A stretch of DNA of 64,000 nucleotides. It comes from Sneathia vaginalis (GTDB lineage Bacteria > Fusobacteriota > Fusobacteriia > Fusobacteriales > Leptotrichiaceae). A program made the position numbers and the translations under genes. Within the stretch, counting starts at the first letter, position 1. Each line of letters begins with the position of its first letter. The notes beneath the pieces were generated by a model, which made no database searches, had not been told where the DNA came from, and saw only the letters and a list, made by a program, of their open reading frames with translations. The DNA lies in NCBI RefSeq assembly GCF_000973085.1, contig NZ_CP011280.1:646642-710641 (forward strand), given 5' to 3'. Below, piece by piece: positions 35,401 to 43,815 of the stretch.

Positions 35401-36736
35401 CAAGAAATTCAGGTAGTATTTGTTCTATAGTTTTAGCGTTCTTAACATCTTCATTTGTTATACTTGTAAGTTGTGTTGTAAATTCTGATAAGGGTATTTC
35501 AGGGTTAATAAATACTGAATATGTATCTATTACATCAAAATTTTTAACCTTAACAGCCCCTATTTCTATTATCTTATCATTATATGGTGACAAACCAGTA
35601 GTTTCAATGTCAAATACTACATAGGTTTCATCTTTTATACTATTATCACTTGGATTTACAACTAATTGTTCAGCATCATCAACCATAAATGCGTCTACTC
35701 CAAATATGACCTTCATATTTTCACTACTATTATTGTATAGGAAGGGAAAAGCATGCACAACACCAATATCTGCTACTGCATATGAGGTGTATCCGATATG
35801 TTCTAGCATACTAGATAATTTCTTTGGATTTATATTCGCATACATTTCACTCATATTAGTCTTAATATTAAGTTCTACTCTTTTCTTAGGTGCAGTATCA
35901 ACAATTTCATGGTTTGCAACACCTGTTTTAACTATACTTTTTGTATCTACATAATATTCTCTTGTATAGGCGTCATCTTTTTTGTAAGTCCCTTTTACAG
36001 TAACAATATCTCCTATTGAAATTCCAATATTGTCGTCTATATTATAGAATTTACGGCAAGATAATGAGGTATTGTAGTCAGTGATATAGAAAGTTAGAAT
36101 CTTTTTAAAAAGACCAGTTCTAGTTTTAATTTCTTTTTCGACAATATCAAATACTTCACCACTAGATTCAATAAATTTACCAACAGATAAGTCTACTATT
36201 AAAACTTTTTCAGGTTCAACTTTCTTTTTTTCAACTACTTCTTTTTCTTTTTCCCCTTGTTCTTTAAAAGTAATAGATACTTTTCTATCGGGATAAATCT
36301 TTTCAATTTTTTTTCTCAATTCAATGTCTATCATATTATCTAAACATTCTTTGACTTGTAGTTTAGAAGGTAATTTAACTATGATACCACTAATGTCAGT
36401 AATTAGTTCATAGTTTAATAGAAGAGGCACTATACCAGGTTTTTCTAATGTCATTTGTGCTATAGTATATTTAATTACGTCAAAATAGCTAGCAGTTTTA
36501 TCAAACTCTATGTAATATACTGTTTTATAACTATTTTCATATTCTGATAAATAGTTAGTGATAAGTCTATTTAATCTGAAAAAGTCATCTATCTTACTAG
36601 CATTTATTACTTTAATTTTAACTAATAGTTCATTAATATGTGAGGGAATAACCTTAACGGCTACAATTTCTAGACTATCTAGTCCAAAAGCCTTTTCTAT
36701 TCCCTTATATGGTCTTATTATCTTTGTTCTTAACAT
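32462..36736 (-). CDS. polC: DNA polymerase III alpha subunit, PolC type
   Basis: 1424 aa, the usual PolC length. Main replicative polymerase of low-GC bacteria. Order: N-terminal domain, OB fold (about 200-275), PHP domain start, an inserted DEDDh proofreading exonuclease ([23 protein letters not shown], about 375-540), remaining PHP region, the polymerase palm with [19 protein letters not shown] and the catalytic VPDIDLNFS, a zinc-binding loop ([11 protein letters not shown] then [10 protein letters not shown]) and a C-terminal helix-hairpin-helix region ([23 protein letters not shown]). It starts directly at the stop of the upstream kinase gene. Confidence 0.98.
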   Translation of the reverse strand: [1424 protein letters not shown]

Positions 36737-37341
36737 TATTTCAACTTCTTATCTAATAATTCAAATACATATTCTCTATCTTCAGGATTATTTAAAAAAT
36801 CTCTATTATCTACATTAATTACAATTAAATCAGAAAGATTATAGTGTTTAAAGTATTCCCTATAATTCTTATCAAGATTTTCCCAATATTGTCTTGGAAC
36901 TATTTGTTCATAGTCTCTTCCTCTTTTTTTAATTTTAGCAACTGCACAGTCAACTGAAGTTTCAAGATATATCATAAGTCTTGGTTTTTCTACGTGTTCT
37001 AGCATGTTGTATAAAAGTTCTTCATATATATCAAATTCTTCCTGAGTCATAAATCCATCATGAACAAGCATTTTACTAAATATTACATCACCATAAATTG
37101 ATCTATCTAAAACACAAGCATTCTTTTTACTTGCATCCTTTATCATTTTAAATCTTTTATTTAAAAAGAAAATTTGTGATGTAAAACTCCATCTATTCTT
37201 GTCATGATAAAATTTATCTAGTATAGGGTTATTGACTACAGGTTCTTCATAAAGATTTACTCCATAACGCTTCGCAATTAATCTACCTAATGTAGTCTTC
37301 CCAACACCTACAACACCTTCTATACATATAGTCCCCTTCAT
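36736..37341 (-). CDS. Deoxynucleoside kinase
   Basis: 201 aa from the ATG at 37341, preceded by AAGGAGG; the frame is open upstream to 37392, but without comparable support. P-loop IEGVVGVGKTTLGRLIA, the DRS motif VLDRSIYGDVIFSKML and a lid region KKRGRDYEQIV identify the dCK/dGK family, which phosphorylates deoxynucleosides in salvage. The preferred base (dA, dG or dC) cannot be read from the sequence. It lies just before polC, with its stop overlapping the polC start, which links nucleotide supply and replication genetically. Confidence 0.9.
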   Translation of the reverse strand: MKGTICIEGVVGVGKTTLGRLIAKRYGVNLYEEPVVNNPILDKFYHDKNRWSFTSQIFFLNKRFKMIKDASKKNACVLDRSIYGDVIFSKMLVHDGFMTQEEFDIYEELLYNMLEHVEKPRLMIYLETSVDCAVAKIKKRGRDYEQIVPRQYWENLDKNYREYFKHYNLSDLIVINVDNRDFLNNPEDREYVFELLDKKLK

Positions 37342-37402
37342 TATTTCCTCCTTAATTTTAATACTTTCAAAAAAATCTTTGTAATAACTCATATTTTCTC
37401 CT

Positions 37403-37426
37403 AAAAAAAAAGCCCAATATGGGCTA
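37403..37426 (-). terminator. Terminator after purA
   Basis: On the minus strand AGCCC-ATATT-GGGCT (37411-37425) is followed by a T-run (A-run 37403-37411 on the + strand). It separates the hpt-to-purA operon from the kinase-polC operon. Confidence 0.9.
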
Positions 37427-37429
37427 TTA

Positions 37430-38680
37430 TTATCTCTTTATACTTTGATTTGTTTTAGCACCAACAGATATTAGTTCTATTTTTGTTTCTAAATACCCTT
37501 CTATATATTCTATAAATCTTCTACAATTATATGGTAAATCATCATAATCAGTGATATTACTAATATCTTCATCCCAACCATCAAATTCTTTATATAGTAT
37601 ATTAATTTCCTTTGCTTCATCATAATTTATTGGATATACTTGGTAAATTCTTTCATCTATTTCATAACCTATAGCTATTTTTATCTTTTTTAATCCTGTT
37701 AGTACATCTAATTTTGTCATATAAAGGCTAGTTATACCGTTTATCATGCAACCATATTTTAGTATTACTAAATCAAGCCAACCACAACGTCTTGCAGCAC
37801 CTGTTGCAGAAACATATTCATTACCTCTATCACGCAAAAAATTAGAAACTTGTCCAACAATTTCTGTTGGTAAAATTCCCTTATTTACTCTTGTACTATA
37901 TGGTTTGAAAACACCTATAATATTTTTTAGCTTATTAGGTGCAACCCCTACTCCAACCATAACATCTGCTACAGTTGTAATATTTGATGAAATATCAGGA
38001 TAAGTTCCAAAATTTACATCTAACATCATAGATTCTGATGCTTCAAAAAGTACTTTTTTACCTTCATTGATAGCTTTATTTATTTCACTTGTAGAATCAA
38101 TTATTATATTTTTTAAATTCATTGCATAATCTTCATATTTTGAATTTATATATGAAAAATCTAAAACATCTTCGTTATAGCTTTTTAGAATTTCATTCTT
38201 TTCTTTAATATTATGCAGTAACTTATTAGAAAAAGTTTCAAGTGATAAAAGATCAGCCATTCTTATGCCGACTTTCATGAATTTATCTTCATTGCATAAG
38301 GCAACATTAGTCTTTTTATTACTCAAACTAGCTAATAAGTTGTGGTAAGGCATTATTAGTTGTGCTCTACCATCGATATATAGGTTATGTATAGTCTTAC
38401 CTTCTTTTTCAAGAAAAGCTATTTCATCAAACAAACTTTCTATATCTATGAACATACCTGGTGCTAATATGCATTTCCCTTTAGTATTTAATATTCCTAA
38501 AGGTAACATATCTAGTCTATATTTTTTATTATCTAAATATGCAGTGTGTCCTGCATTATTACCACCTTGATAACGTACAACATAATCAGAGTCTTTTGCT
38601 ATTTCACTGATTATTTTACCTTTACCTTCATCACCCCATTGTAGTCCCATTACTACATAGGTATTAAAATTTTCTTCCAT
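37430..38680 (-). CDS. purA: Adenylosuccinate synthetase
   Basis: 416 aa (usual 425-430). It joins IMP and aspartate using GTP in the first committed step to AMP. Motifs: VMGLQWGDEGKGKIISEIA, the catalytic NNAGHTAYLDNKKYRLDMLPLGIL region (NAGHTAY), the switch loop around STRVNKGILPTE, TGAARRCGWLDLVILKYG and the terminal TDYDDLPYNCRRFIEYIE. The Arg-rich loop and GTP-site residues appear intact, with SVGAKTNQSI close to the C-terminus. It is the last gene of the hpt-rsmA-DUF4911-khpA-purA operon, which suits a purine salvage theme with hpt. Confidence 0.96.
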   Translation of the reverse strand: MEENFNTYVVMGLQWGDEGKGKIISEIAKDSDYVVRYQGGNNAGHTAYLDNKKYRLDMLPLGILNTKGKCILAPGMFIDIESLFDEIAFLEKEGKTIHNLYIDGRAQLIMPYHNLLASLSNKKTNVALCNEDKFMKVGIRMADLLSLETFSNKLLHNIKEKNEILKSYNEDVLDFSYINSKYEDYAMNLKNIIIDSTSEINKAINEGKKVLFEASESMMLDVNFGTYPDISSNITTVADVMVGVGVAPNKLKNIIGVFKPYSTRVNKGILPTEIVGQVSNFLRDRGNEYVSATGAARRCGWLDLVILKYGCMINGITSLYMTKLDVLTGLKKIKIAIGYEIDERIYQVYPINYDEAKEINILYKEFDGWDEDISNITDYDDLPYNCRRFIEYIEGYLETKIELISVGAKTNQSIKR

Positions 38681-38681
38681 A

Positions 38682-38924
38682 TTAAATGTCCTTAACTATG
38701 ATTTTAACATTCATCTTATCTTTTTTAGAAATAGTATTAATTTGATTTCTTATTGCTGTAATTATATTACCATTTCTACCTATAATTTTACCCATACATG
38801 ATTTTTGAACATCTACATATATATTAAGGTTTTTACCTTGTGTTTCTTCTTTAATTTCATATTTGTCTTTATCTTGTATTAGTTCATCTATCCAAAATGA
38901 AACAGTTTTTAGATATTTACTCAT
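38682..38924 (-). CDS. khpA: KhpA-type KH-domain RNA-binding protein
   Basis: 80 aa from the ATG at 38924, which overlaps the upstream TAA (TAATG); an earlier ATG at 38942 is inside the upstream gene and less likely. A single type II KH domain with the GxxG loop in MGKIIGRNGNIITAIRNQI. In relatives KhpA pairs with KhpB/EloR and binds RNA to control cell elongation. The N-terminus MSKYLKTVSFWIDELIQDKD fits the family, which also starts with a helix and a conserved WI/LV segment. It sits between a DUF4911-like gene and purA. Confidence 0.88.
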   Translation of the reverse strand: MSKYLKTVSFWIDELIQDKDKYEIKEETQGKNLNIYVDVQKSCMGKIIGRNGNIITAIRNQINTISKKDKMNVKIIVKDI

Positions 38925-39166
38925 TATATTACACCTTGCCATTCTCTTTTATCTATTATATCAATCTTTATACCATAGACTCTATATATTTTTTCTAACA
39001 TTTCATCAATATCATTTAAAAAATGTGAATTTGTCAGTATTTTTACTATTCCATCAACATTATCCATAGTTCTAACATTTCCTATGCCCTCATATGCTTC
39101 TGTTATCTTGTTAACTATATCAATATTTTCTCTACCTACTCTTAAAATGTATTCATATTCAGTCAT
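38924..39166 (-). CDS. DUF4911-like small protein
   Basis: 80 aa. It has an ACT/ferredoxin-like pattern: YEYILRVGRENIDIVNKITEAYEGIGNVRTMDN (here YILRVGRENIDIVNKI and EAYEGIGNVRTMD) followed by IVKILTNSHFLNDIDEML. This resembles DUF4911, small proteins of Clostridia and Fusobacteria of unknown role. It overlaps the rsmA stop by 8 nt and the khpA start by 1 nt, so it is tightly coupled to ribosome and RNA-related genes. The family name is given from memory of the pattern and is tentative. Confidence 0.62.
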   Translation of the reverse strand: MTEYEYILRVGRENIDIVNKITEAYEGIGNVRTMDNVDGIVKILTNSHFLNDIDEMLEKIYRVYGIKIDIIDKREWQGVI

Positions 39167-39932
39167 AATGTAGCTCCTTAATTAAAGTAATAAAGTCATC
39201 TATACTAAGCTGTTCTGCTCGTATATTTTTATTTATTTTTGTTTCAAGTAAATCTTTATCAAAATATCCTTTTAAATTATTTACTAAGGTCTTTCTCTTA
39301 TTTGAAAAAGCTAATTTCAAGAAATTAAAATATTTTTTACTATCAATTTTATCTTCATACTTATCACTTTTTCTAACAGAAAGCTTAATAAATGCAGAAT
39401 CTACCTTAGGTTTTGGAGTGAAATATTCTTTATTAACCGTAAATAGGTATTCTGACTCACAAAAAAAGTTTACAGAATGTGTTAATATACTAACATCATC
39501 ATTACTACATATTCTTTGAGCGACTTCTTTTTGTACCATTAAGTATATTTCATCTATTTTATCTCTATTTTCAATTAATTTTTGCAAGATAGGTGAAGTA
39601 ATATAGTACGGAATATTAGCAATAACCTTTAAATGATCACCACTTATTTTAGCTTTCATAAAGTCCTCATGACACAAGTTAAAATTAGTGTAGCTTGAGA
39701 ACTTATTTGTTAAATATGGTATCAAATCATCATCAATTTCATATGACGTTACACTTTTTGAATTATCAATCAACATACCAGTTAGAAATCCTCTACCTGG
39801 ACCTATTTCCAATACTGAACTTGTATCTTTATCTAATGAAATTACAGATTCAATTTTTTCTAAAAGCTCTTTATCATCTAAAAAATTTTGACCATACTTT
39901 TTCTTAAATTTATGATTATTCTTTGTTTTCAT
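39159..39932 (-). CDS. rsmA: 16S rRNA dimethyladenosine transferase
   Basis: 257 aa. It dimethylates the two adjacent adenines A1518/A1519 at the 3' end of 16S rRNA. SAM-binding motif I is VLEIGPGRGFLTGMLI, the active-site motif is VIANIPYYITSPIL, and the N-terminus HKFKKKYGQNFLDD is diagnostic. PKPKVDSAFIKL is the conserved segment before the C-terminal helical domain. It begins inside hpt (17-nt overlap) and ends inside the next gene (8-nt overlap). Confidence 0.96.
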   Translation of the reverse strand: MKTKNNHKFKKKYGQNFLDDKELLEKIESVISLDKDTSSVLEIGPGRGFLTGMLIDNSKSVTSYEIDDDLIPYLTNKFSSYTNFNLCHEDFMKAKISGDHLKVIANIPYYITSPILQKLIENRDKIDEIYLMVQKEVAQRICSNDDVSILTHSVNFFCESEYLFTVNKEYFTPKPKVDSAFIKLSVRKSDKYEDKIDSKKYFNFLKLAFSNKRKTLVNNLKGYFDKDLLETKINKNIRAEQLSIDDFITLIKELHYD

Positions 39933-40473
39933 GTATATCTAAAACACAAACATATGGTATGTTTCTGTATTCTTGCTTATAGTCTAATCCATAACCAGAT
40001 ACAAATTCATCAGGTATATCAAAGCCTATATATTGAACATCAACATCTGCTTGTCTTCTTTCTTCTTTATTTAATAAGGTACAAAGTATAACCTTCTTGG
40101 GTTCACGTTTACCTATCATTTTTAATATTTTCTTTAAAGTTAATCCAGAGTCTATTATATCTTCAACTACAAGTACATTCTTACCTCTTACACTGTGTTC
40201 AAGGTCCTTTATTATCTTTATCTCTCTAGATGTAGTAAAATTATCTCCATAACTTGAAATTTCCATAAAGTCCATAGTTAATGGTAATTTAATTTCTCTT
40301 ACTAAGTCTGACATAAATACAACAGAACCTTTTAAAATTCCAACCACTACAAAAGGAGCGTCATCATCCTTATAGTCATTAGTAATTTGTTCACCTAATT
40401 CTCTTACTCTAGTCGCTATTTGTTCCCTAGAAATTAGTGTTTTAACAATGTGTTCTTCCCAATTCTTAGCCAT
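39916..40473 (-). CDS. hpt: Hypoxanthine phosphoribosyltransferase
   Basis: 185 aa from the ATG at 40473, placed after GAGGAGAAAG; the frame is open to 40491. It salvages hypoxanthine (and usually guanine) with PRPP. The N-terminus has LISREQIATRVRELGEQI, the substrate segment VGILKGSVVFMSDLVREI, the PRPP-binding motif KNVLVVEDIIDSGLTLKKIL and the C-terminal IGFDIPDEFVSGYGLDY. The promoter at 40504-40532 starts this operon, which continues through rsmA to purA. Confidence 0.96.
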   Translation of the reverse strand: MAKNWEEHIVKTLISREQIATRVRELGEQITNDYKDDDAPFVVVGILKGSVVFMSDLVREIKLPLTMDFMEISSYGDNFTTSREIKIIKDLEHSVRGKNVLVVEDIIDSGLTLKKILKMIGKREPKKVILCTLLNKEERRQADVDVQYIGFDIPDEFVSGYGLDYKQEYRNIPYVCVLDIHENKE

Positions 40474-40503
40474 CTTTCTCCTCAATTCCAATTTATTTTT
40501 TTA

Positions 40504-40532
40504 ATTATATCACAATTATACATTTTTGTCAT
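40504..40532 (-). promoter_or_regulatory. Promoter of the hpt-rsmA-khpA-purA operon
   Basis: -35 ATGACA (40527-40532) and -10 TATAAT (40504-40509) on the minus strand with a 17-base spacer, about 30 bases before the hpt start. Confidence 0.85.
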
Positions 40533-40545
40533 TTGAATATATTCC

Positions 40546-40597
40546 AAAAAAAGAGCCTTTACTCATCATGCTTCTGCACTAAGGAAGTACTCTCTTT
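40546..40597 (-). terminator. Terminator after the DMT-family transporter
   Basis: On the minus strand AAAGAG (40592-40597) pairs with CTCTTT (40550-40555), followed by T-residues. The loop can fold further (TACT/AGTA and CTTC/GAAG helices), making a branched structure of about 45 nt. Confidence 0.65.
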
Positions 40598-40647
40598 AAT
40601 GGTATATTAGCACAAAACACTAACGTGTGCAAGTATTTTTGCTAACT

Positions 40648-41550
40648 TTATTCTTTATTTAAATTTAAATATACAATAGCTAAAACTAATACAGTCGCAG
40701 ATATCAATTGTATTACACTCAAGTAGTGTTTAAATACTAATGCTTCTACTACAACCGATGTTAGTGGATATGCTAATTCGCAAATAGTAGCATATGTAGC
40801 CTTTGTTGTTATCATTCCTTTATAGTATATTATTAACCCAATCAAACTATACACTGCAATTATTACTGTTAATATATAGATGTTTGAATTACTAAAGTAC
40901 TGCTTGCATGAAGCAATAGTATTTAGTGGGAATAATAGAAGGATGAAAAATGTTATAATACTTGTAAATAGGAATCTATAAAATGTTGTGGTCAAAAAAG
41001 AATGTTTAGATACTATTTTTTTACCAAAAACTGTTGAACTACCAAACGATACTGCTGCTATGAATGAATAAATAGCTGCTTGTAAATTTTGTTTAGGTAA
41101 AGATAAAGGATTTTTAAGTCCAAATATCAATAAGTATAAAGCAACTAAAGTAATTACAAGTATAATATAGAACTTTTTCTTAGGTCTTTCCTTAAGCAGA
41201 ATATATGCAAGTATAATTGCAAATATTGGTTGTGATTTTTGTATTAGTGTTACCATACTTAAACTAAAATTACTTAATTGTAATGCTTTAACTATAGCTA
41301 AAGTCCCTATACATCCTCCAAATAAGGAAATTAGTCCATAATATATGAAGTCATTCTTTTTAAAAGTTTTTAAATATTTGTATTGTCTCCAAAATAGAAT
41401 TGATAGAATTATAGTTGGTACAAAATGTGACATAAATACAATAAATCTAACATCAAAAAAACCATACATAAAGTATCTAGGTGTTAAAAGTACACCATCT
41501 ATACCCCACATAGTAGCTCCTATTGTAATTAAAAGCCAACCGTAGTTCAC
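40648..41550 (-). CDS. EamA/DMT-family transporter
   Basis: 300 aa from the GTG at 41550, chosen because AGAGGTGG lies just upstream and the protein then starts VNYGWLLITIGATMWGIDG, the usual DMT start; the frame is open to 41610. Ten predicted helices in two EamA repeats: ALQLSNFSLSMVTLIQKSQPIFAIILAYILLKERP in repeat one (LIQKSQPIFAIILAYILLKE) and YATICELAYPLTSVVVEAL near the end of repeat two. It probably exports or imports small metabolites; the substrate is unknown. Its promoter overlaps that of divergent sppA. Confidence 0.88.
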   Translation of the reverse strand: MNYGWLLITIGATMWGIDGVLLTPRYFMYGFFDVRFIVFMSHFVPTIILSILFWRQYKYLKTFKKNDFIYYGLISLFGGCIGTLAIVKALQLSNFSLSMVTLIQKSQPIFAIILAYILLKERPKKKFYIILVITLVALYLLIFGLKNPLSLPKQNLQAAIYSFIAAVSFGSSTVFGKKIVSKHSFLTTTFYRFLFTSIITFFILLLFPLNTIASCKQYFSNSNIYILTVIIAVYSLIGLIIYYKGMITTKATYATICELAYPLTSVVVEALVFKHYLSVIQLISATVLVLAIVYLNLNKE

Positions 41551-41562
41551 CTTACCACCTCT

Positions 41563-41591
41563 TTCATTAAAATATATTTTTATGATATAAT
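41563..41591 (+). promoter_or_regulatory. Promoter of sppA
   Basis: -10 TATAAT (41586-41591) with a weak -35 TTCATT (41563-41568), 17-base spacer, then AAGGAGG before the ATG. Confidence 0.65.
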
Positions 41592-41610
41592 AAACCATAT
41601 TAAAAAACAA
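41582..41610 (-). promoter_or_regulatory. Promoter of the DMT transporter gene
   Basis: On the minus strand -35 TTGTTT (41605-41610) and -10 TATCAT (41582-41587) are 17 bases apart. Its -10 overlaps the -10 of the divergent sppA promoter. Confidence 0.6.
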
Positions 41611-41619
41611 GGAGGAAAA

Positions 41620-43209
41620 ATGAAATTATTTTTATTAACATTAATATCTAGCCTTATTACAGCTATTTTTGTCATTATTCTTTTAATTATACTTAGTATA
41701 TTAATATTTAAAATGTCACATAATGACAAAAAAGAAGATAAGTGTAAACCTAAAAAGGCAAAAACCATATTAATTACTTTAGAAGATTTTAAATATGATA
41801 CAGAAAAAAATCCATTAAAACAAAGCTCTAGTTTTGATGTACTTTATGCAAAATTAAATGATATATTGAATAATAAGAAAATAGAGAAAATAATTCTTGA
41901 TATTGATAAAATGAAACTTTCTATGGTTCAGGTTGAAGAACTTTACCCCCTATTTAAAAAATTAAATAAGGAAAAAGAAGTAATTGCTATATCAACAATG
42001 TATACAAATAATAGCTATTATACAGCTCTATTAGCAAATAAGATATATCTAGAAAATACAATTAATTCTACCCTATTATTACAAGGATATTATAGAAAGA
42101 TAAGTTACTTAAAAGGACTATTAGATAAAGTAGGAATAGATGTAAAAGCTATACATATAGGTGATTACAAGGCTATGGGTGAAAATTATACAAGAAAATC
42201 TATGAGTCCTAATTTAAAAGAAAATTTAACAAAAATTTTTGATGAGAGATTAAATAACTTCATATCTTTTGTAAAAGAAAGAAGAGGTGTAGATATATCA
42301 AATGAACTATTAGAAGGTGAATATTTCTTTAATTACTCTGAAAAATTAATAGATGGTAGAATGAATAAAAATAAGCTTCTAGATGATGACTATCTAATAG
42401 ATATTACAAATTACAATTTTAAAGAAAAGAAAAATAAATCAAAAAATGTAATAGGACTAATTAGTCTTGAAGGTCAAATTTCTAAGAAAGGTTTATCTTT
42501 AGAAGAAGTAGAATACAAGATTGATAAGATAAATGAAATAGATAATTTAAAAGGCTTAGTAATAGAAATTGATTCTCCAGGTGGTTCTGCTTATGAATCA
42601 AGTTTGATATATAGCTATATAAAAGAAAATGTACAAGTACCTATATTTGTTTCAATGAAAGATGTATGTGCATCTGGTGGATACTTTATTGCATCAACTG
42701 CTAAAAAAATGTTTGCAAATAGTAGTACAATTACAGGGTCTATAGGTGTTGTTAGTATATATCCAACATATTCAAAATTAGCTAAAAAATTAGATATCAA
42801 TTATTCAGGTTTAGAAAAAGGAAAGACACTAGAATATGGTAATCTTTATGAACATTTATCATTTGATACTATAGATAGAATATATGATCATATGAATGGT
42901 GTGTATAGAGAATTTAAAAATGTTGTAATTAAGGCAAGACATATGTCTGATAGAAGATTAGAAAATATTGCTGGAGGACGTGTATTTATTGCAAAAGATG
43001 CAAGATACAACGGTCTTGTTGATGGTATAAAAAATATAGGTGAAGTTATAGAAGAAATGCAAAAATACTTAAATCTTCCTGATTATAGACTAGTTAAAAT
43101 TAATAAGAAATTTAATGTTAAAACATACATCAAATCTAGTATTCCACTTTTAAAATATGATGAGTATTTAAATAAGCCTTTACTACTATTTGATGAAACT
43201 ATATATTAA
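41620..43209 (+). CDS. sppA: Signal peptide peptidase SppA, 67-kDa type
   Basis: 529 aa membrane-anchored serine protease of family S49, degrading signal peptides left in the membrane. N-terminal membrane helix (about 5-30). Two S49 repeats follow. The catalytic lysine is K184 in HIGDYKAMGENYTRKSM of repeat one, and the nucleophile is S352 in DVCASGGYFIASTAKKMFAN of repeat two, the arrangement known from the E. coli enzyme. IDSPGGSAYESSLIY and GSIGVVSIYPTY are further S49 motifs. The ATG has an AAGGAGG site. The gene is monocistronic, flanked by its own promoter and terminator. Confidence 0.95.
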   Translation: MKLFLLTLISSLITAIFVIILLIILSILIFKMSHNDKKEDKCKPKKAKTILITLEDFKYDTEKNPLKQSSSFDVLYAKLNDILNNKKIEKIILDIDKMKLSMVQVEELYPLFKKLNKEKEVIAISTMYTNNSYYTALLANKIYLENTINSTLLLQGYYRKISYLKGLLDKVGIDVKAIHIGDYKAMGENYTRKSMSPNLKENLTKIFDERLNNFISFVKERRGVDISNELLEGEYFFNYSEKLIDGRMNKNKLLDDDYLIDITNYNFKEKKNKSKNVIGLISLEGQISKKGLSLEEVEYKIDKINEIDNLKGLVIEIDSPGGSAYESSLIYSYIKENVQVPIFVSMKDVCASGGYFIASTAKKMFANSSTITGSIGVVSIYPTYSKLAKKLDINYSGLEKGKTLEYGNLYEHLSFDTIDRIYDHMNGVYREFKNVVIKARHMSDRRLENIAGGRVFIAKDARYNGLVDGIKNIGEVIEEMQKYLNLPDYRLVKINKKFNVKTYIKSSIPLLKYDEYLNKPLLLFDETIY

Positions 43210-43236
43210 AATAGGGGTCGCCCCCTATTTTTTCTT
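43210..43236. terminator. Bidirectional terminator between sppA and ruvA
   Basis: AATAGGGG (43210-43217) pairs with CCCCTATT (43222-43229), flanked by A and T runs. It ends sppA on the + strand and overlaps the ruvA 3' end on the minus strand. Confidence 0.9.
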
Positions 43237-43815
43237 AGATAATTTTTTTAGTATCTCTTTCATTAATTTACCACTATCTCTAACTTCATTAATTTCTTCA
43301 TCAGTAATGTAGTCTTCAATTTTTAACTTTACATAGCCTAGTGCTTCAAGTGCTAACTTAATTTCATTTTTAACAATATGAAGTTTAAATGTATTAGTTT
43401 CACTAGCCTCAATATCATCTAGCTTATCTTTTAGTTCTATTATTAATTTTTGAGCCTTTTTAACTCCTAATCCATTAACTTTTGATAGCATCTTATAGTC
43501 ATCACTAAGAACCATACTCGAAATTTCACCTGGAGTATATACAGATAAAATTGCAAGTGCAATTTTAGGTCCTATACCACTAACAGATATTACTTTTTTA
43601 AATATACTACGTTCTGTTATAGTCTTAAAACCATATAATCTCATGTCATCTTCTTTTACATGTAGATATGTGTATAATTTTTCAAATGAGTTAATTTCAT
43701 TTAAATTTTCATATGTCTTAAAAGGTATGTATAATATATATCCTACTCCATTAACATCGATGCAAGCATAGTCAAGTGCCTTTGTTACTAAATTACCACT
43801 TATGTAATCGTACAT
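43225..43815 (-). CDS. ruvA: Holliday junction branch-migration protein RuvA
   Basis: 196 aa. It binds four-way junctions as a tetramer and loads the RuvB motor. N-terminal OB fold (MYDYISGNLVTKALDYACIDVNGVGYILYIP region), two helix-hairpin-helix motifs (VSGIGPKIALAILS and VNGLGVKKAQKLIIELKDKL), and a C-terminal RuvB-contact domain (LALEALGYVKLKIED). The acidic pin region is present in short form. It overlaps murI by 23 nt and is the last gene of the dacA-to-ruvA run. RuvB is not in the window. Confidence 0.96.
   Translation of the reverse strand: MYDYISGNLVTKALDYACIDVNGVGYILYIPFKTYENLNEINSFEKLYTYLHVKEDDMRLYGFKTITERSIFKKVISVSGIGPKIALAILSVYTPGEISSMVLSDDYKMLSKVNGLGVKKAQKLIIELKDKLDDIEASETNTFKLHIVKNEIKLALEALGYVKLKIEDYITDEEINEVRDSGKLMKEILKKLSKKK

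Noticed and set aside
40546-40597. Possible riboswitch or T-box between the DMT transporter and hpt
   Set aside because: The structure ends in an intrinsic terminator placed before, not after, the hpt promoter, so it is best read as a branched terminator of the upstream gene.
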